From Flavobacteriales bacterium (GTDB lineage: Bacteria > Bacteroidota > Bacteroidia > UBA10329): a stretch of DNA of 64,000 nucleotides. Below are positions 18,246-24,444 of this stretch, piece by piece (position 1 is the first letter of the stretch; the number at the start of each line of letters is the position of its first letter). The position numbers and the translations under genes are program-made. The notes beneath the pieces were generated by a model. That model searched no databases. It saw nothing but the letters and a program-made list of their open reading frames with translations, and had not been told where the DNA came from. The DNA is taken from NCBI GenBank assembly GCA_020635495.1, contig JACJZQ010000017.1:1-64000 (forward strand). Direction: 5' to 3'.

Positions 18246-18750
18246 CCTTGTCATCCAATGGCTGAAAATCAAACTTCAAGTTATTGCCTGATTTTTTCTT
18301 CATGTCTATGAGTCCCAGACCAGCACCTCCTTTGGTGGAGAATTTCACTACTGTCTGTTTCATGATCACTCCGTAGAGAAACTTCACCTCTTCCTCATTC
18401 AGGCTGTTGATCTTATCAAGCTTATCCTTAAGTAGTTTGCACTCACTGTTCAAAATCAGATTCCCAATGGTTATGGCTATGGAATTCCCCGTTTTGGAAA
18501 GGACGAACAAAGGGTGATGGTTGTGAGCTGAATCCGACAACGGCATGGAATGCAGTTGCAGGTTTTGCAGCGTCTCTATCGCTATGTTAACGATCTTACG
18601 CTTTGTCTGCTTGGAAACGCCTAACGCATCTACTTGATCTTCAATTTTAGGGAGTGTATCAAGCAGGATTTCTTTACTTACCTGACCTTCGTATTCAAGT
18701 AGCACCGAATCGCCATCAATCAATGCATACTTTTTTGGTGACACGCTCAT
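18205..18750 (-). CDS. SiaB family protein kinase (DUF6272)
   Basis: A 181-residue cytoplasmic protein resembling SiaB, an anti-sigma-factor-antagonist-like kinase with a GHKL fold. The region TKRKIVNIAIETLQNLQLH corresponds to the N-box, and TKGGAGLGLIDMKKKSG to the glycine-rich ATP lid. In other bacteria SiaB acts in a SiaA/B/C/D signalling switch with a phosphatase and a STAS protein, but no such partners are adjacent here. It overlaps the end of nhaC by 41 bases on the opposite strand. Confidence 0.75.
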   Translation of the reverse strand: MSVSPKKYALIDGDSVLLEYEGQVSKEILLDTLPKIEDQVDALGVSKQTKRKIVNIAIETLQNLQLHSMPLSDSAHNHHPLFVLSKTGNSIAITIGNLILNSECKLLKDKLDKINSLNEEEVKFLYGVIMKQTVVKFSTKGGAGLGLIDMKKKSGNNLKFDFQPLDDKVTYFSLKVTVPMN

Positions 18751-18815
18751 TTGGCCAGCTTCTATTTAAGAAGGCTTAGCAAGAAAGAAAAATCCTGAAA
18801 GAATTCAAAGATTCA

Positions 18816-20651
18816 TCAGTCAACTTTCAACATTCTTCGATGCACGACCGTATCGCTGGTTTGCATAGAGAAAACGTACATGCCTGCAGCAGCAGATGCA
18901 GCTTCAACCTCCAAATAGTGGAGTCCTGAGTGTTGTTCTCCAAGATCTTTTTGAAGGACAATTTTTCCTGTCATATCCGCAAGCGTGATTGTTACGTTCT
19001 CCCGTTCAAAGAGATTGAACTGTACCACAAACCTGTCTAAGAAAGGATTCGGATAGGCACTTAGAATGGTCGGTTCCAAAGTTTCTTCAACACTTACATT
19101 CTGACCAGAAATAGACGGTGCCAAAGGCGGGTAAACTCCGGCAATAGCTGGAGCACTGGCTTCAGAAAGATGATTGTCGCCATCGTTTGTGTAGTACCCA
19201 GCACCCCAAGAAGTAGTGAATGTTGGTTGGGTAATATCCGAAACAAAAAACCAGTCAGACTGTGCTTTGTCCTGCGTTAGATCAAGGATCAAATACCCTT
19301 TCTGAGCAAGGTCTATGAATTTCATGTGTGGATTTGCCAATTGGATGATCTGTTGTCCGATATTGATTGGGCTACTTGTTGTTGAAACACTGGTTACCAC
19401 AAACTCAACCCCAACACTTCCTGCACCGGTGTTTGCTACATAATTATCTCCAGGAAGATCGTTTGCCCATGAGGTATGGATGTCTCCGGTAAGTACTACC
19501 ATATTGTCTATGTTATTGGATGTCACGTGGTCATACAAACTGTCTCGTTCTGCAGGGTAACCATCCCATTGGTCATTGTTCACTACAATCCCAAACGCTG
19601 TAAGCGGGGCCATCATCACCTGTTGTCCGAGCAACTTCCATTTTGCAGATGAAGCTGATAGATTGTCATACAACCAATGACGTTGATCATAACCCATCAT
19701 GCTTCTTAGTTCTTCGTTGCCAACTCCTTGCTCATCACGGTCGTATAGTCTGGTGTCCAGCATATTCAGGTCTGCCAGGTCACCAAAGCTGAAATCACGA
19801 TAGATTCTCTCAAAGTTGTTCTGGTCTGGCTGGCGGATAGGCAGCCATTCCATGTTGGCCTGAATACCGTATGCTTTTCTGTCTACCCAGAATCCTTCAG
19901 CACCTTCGGTGTGATTCTCTGCGCCACCACTCCATGAGTTGTTAGCGGTTTCATGATCATCCCAAACACAAATGAATGGAAACTGTTGGTGCGCTGCCCT
20001 CAGGTCAGGGTCCAGTTTATAATGAGAATATCTTGTCCGGTAATCACTCAGCGTAATGATCTCCGTTTCCGGTTCAACCGTTCTTCCTGCAATGCCTGCT
20101 GAGAGTCCTCCTGTGGCGTATTCATAGATATAATCGCCTAAGTGAAGGATACAGTCAAGGTCATTGTTATCCACCATATCTCGGTAAGCATGGTAGTACC
20201 CATTCTCGTAACTCTGGCAAGAAACCACTCCAAATCTCAGGTGGTCAACGCCTCCTGTAGGTGCAGTTCTGGTCCTTCCGATCAACGAATGTGTTCCGTC
20301 ATATTCAAAATCGTAGTAATACCACGTGTCCGCACTCAAGCCCGTAACATCAACTTTAATCGTCCAGTCTGAAGAAGAGTCTGTGGCCGCAGTACCGTTG
20401 GCAACCACGTTACTGAAAAGCGTGTCGGTGGCCATTCTCCAGTTCACATTAACCGGGTCGGTGGAGTTTAAAGTGATTCTCGTCCAAATTATAACTGCAT
20501 CTGAAAGCGGGTCGCCAGAGGCTACTCCATGGTAAAATGGTTCCAGTGCCGGGTCTAAGCTGTTTCGAGAGTAATGGGTGGGATTTGGTTCTTCCTGTGC
20601 GAAGACTGAAAAACTGCTGAATGCAACTAAAAGAGAAAAAAGGTATTTCAT
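18816..20651 (-). CDS. PhoD-family alkaline phosphatase, T9SS-exported
   Basis: A 611-residue exported enzyme. The ATG at 20651 begins the signal peptide MKYLFSLLVAFSSFSVFAQ; the longer reading to 20717 crosses the promoter. A PhoD N-terminal domain (GVASGDPLSDAVIIWTRI) precedes the catalytic domain with GVVSCQSYENG, LHLGDYIYEY, VWDDHETANN and GDIHTSWAN, which supply the metal ligands. The C-terminal 80 residues form a T9SS sorting domain starting SAYPNPFLDRF. PhoD enzymes release phosphate from mono- and diesters using calcium and iron. It is one of three exported phosphoesterases in the window. Confidence 0.9.
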   Translation of the reverse strand: MKYLFSLLVAFSSFSVFAQEEPNPTHYSRNSLDPALEPFYHGVASGDPLSDAVIIWTRITLNSTDPVNVNWRMATDTLFSNVVANGTAATDSSSDWTIKVDVTGLSADTWYYYDFEYDGTHSLIGRTRTAPTGGVDHLRFGVVSCQSYENGYYHAYRDMVDNNDLDCILHLGDYIYEYATGGLSAGIAGRTVEPETEIITLSDYRTRYSHYKLDPDLRAAHQQFPFICVWDDHETANNSWSGGAENHTEGAEGFWVDRKAYGIQANMEWLPIRQPDQNNFERIYRDFSFGDLADLNMLDTRLYDRDEQGVGNEELRSMMGYDQRHWLYDNLSASSAKWKLLGQQVMMAPLTAFGIVVNNDQWDGYPAERDSLYDHVTSNNIDNMVVLTGDIHTSWANDLPGDNYVANTGAGSVGVEFVVTSVSTTSSPINIGQQIIQLANPHMKFIDLAQKGYLILDLTQDKAQSDWFFVSDITQPTFTTSWGAGYYTNDGDNHLSEASAPAIAGVYPPLAPSISGQNVSVEETLEPTILSAYPNPFLDRFVVQFNLFERENVTITLADMTGKIVLQKDLGEQHSGLHYLEVEAASAAAGMYVFSMQTSDTVVHRRMLKVD

Positions 20652-20664
20652 GGTCGAAGTTTGA

Positions 20665-20681
20665 ATTCCAACAAATTTAAT
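20665..20681 (-). promoter_or_regulatory. promoter core of the T9SS PhoD gene
   Basis: The -7 box TAAATTTG (minus strand, 20672-20679) lies 20 bases upstream of the ATG at 20651. The surrounding 17-mer AATTCCAACAAATTTAA is identical to the one at 7901-7917. Confidence 0.55.
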
Positions 20682-20740
20682 CGAACTGTTTAACCGAATT
20701 GTTAATTGAAGCACCATTTACAAAGTGGTTATGAATGGAC

Positions 20741-20768
20741 AGCCCCGCCTGAATTCTCAAGCGGGGCT
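20741..20768 (-). terminator. hairpin terminator of rnpB
   Basis: AGCCCCGC and GCGGGGCT form a perfect 8-bp stem around a 12-base loop just past the 3' end of the RNase P RNA. The downstream minus strand is not T-rich, so this could be a processing or pausing hairpin rather than a classic terminator. Confidence 0.6.
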
Positions 20769-21075
20769 GATGTTGCAAACCCGTAAGCCAGATTCTGTTC
20801 TAGCCCATCATTTATCTACGCGACCTACCCATCAGGAAAGGGCGAGCAACCCTTAATTCCTGACCTATTTGGTCTTGCAGCCCGCAAGGTTTGTCCCATT
20901 CCGATGTTACCACCAGAACGCGTGAGCTCTTACCTCACATTTTCACCCTTGCCCTGCACATAACACGTATGGCGTGGGCGGTTATTTTCTGTGACACTTG
21001 CTGTTGCCGAGGAATTTCTTCCTTGACACCCGCGCTTACGAGCGGTGCGGTGCTCTGTGCTGTCTGGACTTTCCT

Positions 21076-21373
21076 CTCCGCACTTAACTGGATGCATCTT
21101 GCAGCGTGTGAGTAAGTCTGTCTTTCAATCTTCTTAGGCCTTGTCCATGATGCTTCAATTTCTTTTCACGAATCAAAGCGTCCGTTTTATTGGCAAAGCC
21201 TTCAAAATAGACCATTTCATAAGGAATATGCCCTTTGGTCGAGAGCACATTTCCTGCATTATGCTGGGCTAAACGCTTTTTCAAATGCGTGGTGTAACCA
21301 ACATAAAACTTATCGTTCTTCTTACTTTTCAATAGGTACACGAAGTGCGCCATGGTTCCAGTTAAGTGCGGAG
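21076..21373. repeat. 17-bp perfect inverted repeat forming helix P3 around the GIY-YIG gene
   Basis: The arms are 21076-21092 and 21357-21373 and pair without mismatch over 17 bp. They coincide with the expected P3 position, between the P2 5' strand and the CR-I block. The enclosed gene's ATG (21351-21353) lies four bases inside the 5' arm on the minus strand, and its TAA (21084-21086) is inside the 3' arm. Confidence 0.9.
21084..21353 (-). CDS. GIY-YIG nuclease family protein encoded inside RNase P RNA
   Basis: An 89-residue single-domain GIY-YIG nuclease of the small YhbQ/UPF0213-like kind. The catalytic elements are intact: Tyr6 in VYLLKS, Y17-V18-G19, Arg27 in LKKRLAQHN and Glu63 in ALIREKKLKHH. 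There is no separate DNA-binding domain after it. The whole gene lies within the P3 helix of rnpB on the same strand: the start codon follows the 5' P3 strand by four bases and the stop is within the 3' P3 strand. It may be a homing-type mobile gene, a tolerated passenger, or a protein expressed from unprocessed precursor; the sequence cannot decide. All catalytic residues are kept, which argues for selection on the protein. Confidence 0.88.
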   Translation of the reverse strand: MAHFVYLLKSKKNDKFYVGYTTHLKKRLAQHNAGNVLSTKGHIPYEMVYFEGFANKTDALIREKKLKHHGQGLRRLKDRLTHTLQDASS

Positions 21374-21393
21374 CGATGGGCCGATTTGCGTTG

Positions 21394-21401
21394 CAAAGTT
21401 A
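21394..21401 (-). promoter_or_regulatory. -7 promoter box of rnpB, overlapping the smr stop codon
   Basis: TAACTTTG on the minus strand matches TAnnTTTG. Its first three bases are the TAA stop of the upstream Smr-domain gene. It places the transcription start within a few bases of the P1 helix, as expected for rnpB. Confidence 0.6.
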
Positions 21402-21944
21402 GACCGAATCGATAAGAAACACTACGGTGGTACCTGGATTATCGTACGATTCGTCTTGGTATCGGTAGCCCCGAACCTTCAATCGCTTACGCACCTCTTC
21501 TCTCAGTATACCCTCACCAATACCGTGGTTCAAGAACAATTTATGGTCTGAAGAATTGGATGCTTCCCACAGGGCATCCTCAAAATAGGAGAGGGCTTTT
21601 TCTAGTTTGGAAAGATGGAGCTGACGATGGTATTTCTCAGGCAAGGCATAATCGTGCAGGTCAACAAAACGTTCTCCAACCGTTCTCTTTTTACTGGTTG
21701 ACTGTTTGAATGATGGTGTCGATTTCTTCGTCTCGTCTTTCGGCTTCATGTTCAAATGACCACTGCGCTCTAACACATCTTCGTCAAACAAGTTATCCTC
21801 GTCAATAATGATCAGCGAAGAGACGGAGAGAACCTTGTCAAATCCGTGTTCATCCTTCACAACTAAGGTTTCTTTGCCAAGAACGTCAACGATAGTTACC
21901 TCGCCAGCCTCATCCTTCAATTTTGCCCGCTGCCCAACCCTCAC
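21399..21944 (-). CDS. Smr domain protein
   Basis: A 181-residue protein with an N-terminal beta-rich KOW/SH3-like segment (MRVGQRAKLKDEAGEVTIVD), a Lys/Ser-rich linker around residues 65-85, and a C-terminal Smr domain. The Smr motifs are FVDLHDYALP (around 92-101) and LFLNHGIGEGILREEV, which correspond to the LDLHG and HGxG nuclease-site motifs seen in MutS2 and stand-alone Smr endonucleases. It may be a nucleic-acid-binding nicking enzyme. It starts three bases after the DUF2279 gene's stop and ends at the rnpB promoter. Confidence 0.82.
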   Translation of the reverse strand: MRVGQRAKLKDEAGEVTIVDVLGKETLVVKDEHGFDKVLSVSSLIIIDEDNLFDEDVLERSGHLNMKPKDETKKSTPSFKQSTSKKRTVGERFVDLHDYALPEKYHRQLHLSKLEKALSYFEDALWEASNSSDHKLFLNHGIGEGILREEVRKRLKVRGYRYQDESYDNPGTTVVFLIDSV

Positions 21945-21947
21945 AAC

Positions 21948-22874
21948 TCAGAAATAAACAGGGTGAAACTTGACCTTGTGTACAGGGTTGAACTCAACCG
22001 TAGGGAAAGGCAACTTGATGAGATTGACCGCCTTGAAAATGGTTCGAAGCCATTTTTTCTTTGTCCTGACCTTGGTCAGGTCAACATCCAGAGAAAGATA
22101 GAATTGACGGAAACGTGGTGTTTGCGGAAGCGAATTGCCATCTGTATCAAATGCTGGATTGTCCAACCCTCCGATCATACCGTCTGCACCAAATCCAATG
22201 GCGAAATTCAACCATCGAGGAAACTTACTTTCATCGTTCAAGAAAGAGTGAATATTGACCGAAAACCAATAGGTCTGGGCGTTGTAATCTTTCATCAGGC
22301 GTTCGCCAAGACTTGACCCAAGAAGGTTGGGACGGTACTGCGCATAGCGCGAATTACTGTACGAGATCTTGGGCGAGATCCGCTGTTCATTCCAAGCCAA
22401 TTCCTGAAGGATTACTGCAAATGAACCACAGGTGTTTGCTGTAAAATCGCCAAGAGAAAAGCCCCATTGTGGCGAAAAACCGTCTAGAATTTCTATGCCT
22501 GCCAAGTAAAAACTTCCCATAAAACCGCCTGCCCAAATACTGGTTTCCCTATTGTAACCAGCCCATCGCATCATGTCAATGTAATAGTAACCAATAGCAT
22601 AGCTTGCCAGAAAGTGGCCCGCCTTATCCATTTGCATCCACTCTCGATTATCATCGAAAAACCGGAATTTGCCTCTTTCTTCGTTGGCATACCAAAGCTC
22701 GTTGAGACCAACCACCGATCCAACCCAAAGCGCTGCCGAACCAGCTCCAAGACCAATAGCTCGGCCGTTTCTAATGGTATCAGAATAGGTCTTCCACTCG
22801 AATTGCGTATGCTGCGCATTCACATTTCCGATATGGAGAAATAGAACAAGTGAAAACAATAGGCGCTTCAGCAT
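21948..22874 (-). CDS. DUF2279 family exported protein
   Basis: A 308-residue protein with a signal peptide (MLKRLLFSLVLFLHIGNVNAQ), then the DUF2279 core: WYANEERGKFRFFDDNREW, QMDKAGHFLASYAIG and GGFMGSFYLAGIEILDGFSP. The hydrophobic central part may insert in or lie against the membrane. Function unknown. A consensus -7 box TACTTTTG ends four bases before its ATG, so the message may be leaderless. The Smr gene follows at three bases and is probably cotranscribed. Confidence 0.8.
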   Translation of the reverse strand: MLKRLLFSLVLFLHIGNVNAQHTQFEWKTYSDTIRNGRAIGLGAGSAALWVGSVVGLNELWYANEERGKFRFFDDNREWMQMDKAGHFLASYAIGYYYIDMMRWAGYNRETSIWAGGFMGSFYLAGIEILDGFSPQWGFSLGDFTANTCGSFAVILQELAWNEQRISPKISYSNSRYAQYRPNLLGSSLGERLMKDYNAQTYWFSVNIHSFLNDESKFPRWLNFAIGFGADGMIGGLDNPAFDTDGNSLPQTPRFRQFYLSLDVDLTKVRTKKKWLRTIFKAVNLIKLPFPTVEFNPVHKVKFHPVYF

Positions 22875-22878
22875 TAGG

Positions 22879-22886
22879 CAAAAGTA
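22879..22886 (-). promoter_or_regulatory. -7 promoter box of the DUF2279 gene
   Basis: TACTTTTG matches TAnnTTTG and lies four bases upstream of the ATG at 22874, close enough for transcription to begin at or next to the start codon. Confidence 0.5.
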
Positions 22887-23062
22887 GTGGAACGGATTGG
22901 CGATTAACGATTATCGAATGACGATTTACCATTTGTCTGGTTTCGAATCTCTCGATTTCGTGCTTGGAAATCTCACAAATGAGACTTTGGCATTGTCTTG
23001 GTTATTACCAGTGCGGGTAGCGGTTTTACCAACCCGAAATGAATAACTAAAAACTGGAAATC

Positions 23063-24394
23063 ATGAAAAAGCTAACACTACTTCTCGCCAGCGTTTTCGC
23101 AATTGCTTTGCAATCTTTTGCTCACGGCTACGGGCACGCTAGAATTAACAGCTACGCAGACGCTTTCGTCTTTGACGAGATGGGAGTGACTTTTTCTGTG
23201 TACCCCGATGGCGAATTCGATTTTTACATGGATAACCTGATGCAATCGACAACCGTGAGCAATGGGTTTGTTGATGTGACCTTCAACTCAGGATACGATT
23301 ACAACCCGTATGTTCAGTATGACGACTTCGGGGCGGTTATTCAGGTAGAGAACGTTCCGATATACTACGATTACTACGGTCGAGTAAGTCAGATCGGTGA
23401 TGTGCTTATCAACTACAGAAACCGTAGAGTTTGTCAAGTTGGTGGCCTCCAGGTGTATTACAATATGCACGGGCATTATGCTTACCACACAGGCTACATC
23501 AATGTTTGGAATCCGTACTTCGTGTACAGACCATTCTACGTGGCGTTTGCCCGACCAGCAATCAATCTGTGCTTTGTAAGAACAACGCCTTACAGACAAT
23601 ACTACAGACCGGTTCGATACACGTACTACAGACCATATGTAAGAAACGTACGTCCTTGCTACGCAACTATTGGACACACCTACAGACCAAGATCTAGTTA
23701 CGGACAGGTTCATGGCAGATATACTCAGACGCCAAGAAGCGGAGAACGTCCAGTCATGCGAGAGCGCACCAAGATCACAACAGCAACTGCCAGCGCACGA
23801 CCTGTGGTGAATAGTAGAAGCAATGCAGCCACTTCACGAAGCAACGGAAGTGGTTACACTAGAAGTACCAATGTGGTGAAGCCTGCAACCAGTGGAACAA
23901 CCAACCGTTCGGTTCAGAGTGTGAACACGAGAACCAGCAAACCTGCAACTGGTTCTGTAAGAACAGATTCGCGCACGGTGCAAAGTTCACCTGCAAGAAC
24001 TTCAGGAAGCAGAACAACTTCTTCGCGAGTTGCTACTCCGAGCAAGCCTGCTACCACAGTTAACCGAAGTGTGAAGCCGCAGACCAGCGGAAGTGCAGTG
24101 CAGAGTAGAGGTTCAAGCAGCAGCTCAAGAACAGTAAAGCCTGCTTCTACACCTGCAAGAAGTTCGGTTCAGAAGCCAGCTGCCACAGGTGGAACAAGCA
24201 GTCAAAGTTCGCGATCTGTTAAGCCGAGTTCAGGCTCAAGAAGCTCAGCTTCAATGCCAAGGACAACTGCTAAACCTGCAAGCTCAGTAAGCAGAAGTAG
24301 TTCAAGCTCATCTGTTTCAAAAGGAAGCAGCAGTTCTTCAAAATCTGGAGGAAAGGTTTCGGTGGGTAACCGATCTTCCAAAGGCGGTCGATGA
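23063..24394 (+). CDS. exported Tyr/Arg-rich protein with Ser/Arg/Thr low-complexity tail
   Basis: A 443-residue protein of unknown function. Residues 1-20 form a signal peptide (MKKLTLLLASVFAIALQSFA). Residues 21-130 look like short beta repeats rich in Tyr and Asp (DEMGVTFSVYPDGEFDFYM, YYDYYGRVSQIGDVLINYR). Residues 160-230 are Tyr/Arg/Pro-rich. From about 230 to the end the protein is Ser, Thr, Arg, Lys and Pro with almost no acidic residues, giving a strongly basic, probably disordered tail. No T9SS sorting domain is seen. It could be a surface or matrix component binding polyanions; that is inference from composition. A strong terminator follows 21 bases after the stop. Confidence 0.75.
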   Translation: MKKLTLLLASVFAIALQSFAHGYGHARINSYADAFVFDEMGVTFSVYPDGEFDFYMDNLMQSTTVSNGFVDVTFNSGYDYNPYVQYDDFGAVIQVENVPIYYDYYGRVSQIGDVLINYRNRRVCQVGGLQVYYNMHGHYAYHTGYINVWNPYFVYRPFYVAFARPAINLCFVRTTPYRQYYRPVRYTYYRPYVRNVRPCYATIGHTYRPRSSYGQVHGRYTQTPRSGERPVMRERTKITTATASARPVVNSRSNAATSRSNGSGYTRSTNVVKPATSGTTNRSVQSVNTRTSKPATGSVRTDSRTVQSSPARTSGSRTTSSRVATPSKPATTVNRSVKPQTSGSAVQSRGSSSSSRTVKPASTPARSSVQKPAATGGTSSQSSRSVKPSSGSRSSASMPRTTAKPASSVSRSSSSSSVSKGSSSSSKSGGKVSVGNRSSKGGR

Positions 24395-24415
24395 TCCATT
24401 CGACCCTTGCTGATC

Positions 24416-24444
24416 GGGGCGGCTCTTAGAGCCGCCCCTTTTTT
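24416..24444 (+). terminator. rho-independent terminator after the Ser/Arg-rich gene
   Basis: GGGGCGGCTC and GAGCCGCCCC form a 10-bp GC-rich stem with a 3-base loop followed by TTTTTT. It lies between two convergent genes and has a T tract only on the plus side. Confidence 0.9.

Larger units (their letters stand above)
20772..21391 (-). ncRNA. rnpB: RNase P RNA (bacterial class A) with a protein gene inside helix P3
   Basis: Catalytic RNA of RNase P, which trims tRNA 5' leaders. On the minus strand the conserved blocks appear in order: AGAGGAAAGTCC (CR-I, P4 5' strand), ACAGAAAATAACCGCC, GGGTGAAAATGTGAGGTAAG with the following CTCACG, GGTGGTAACA, GGTCGCGTAGATAAATGA, and ACAGAATCTGGCTTA (CR-V, P4 3' strand). 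P1 can form between GCAAATC at the 5' end and GGTTTGC at the 3' end, and P2 between GGCCCATC and GATGGGCT. Helix P3 is the unusual part: its arms CCGCACTTAACTGG and CCAGTTAAGTGCGG are separated by 266 bases holding a GIY-YIG reading frame. Without that insert the RNA would be about 350 bases, the usual size. The 5' and 3' ends are estimated from P1 pairing and the promoter. Confidence 0.93.

Noticed and set aside
20891..21115. Open frame on the plus strand across the RNase P region
   Set aside because: It is antisense to conserved rnpB blocks, has no recognisable domain, and the RNA explains the sequence.
21084..21353. GIY-YIG gene as an ordinary neighbour of rnpB
   Set aside because: Both flanks are parts of the same RNA: P1, P2 and the 5' P3 strand on one side, the 3' P3 strand and CR-I on the other.
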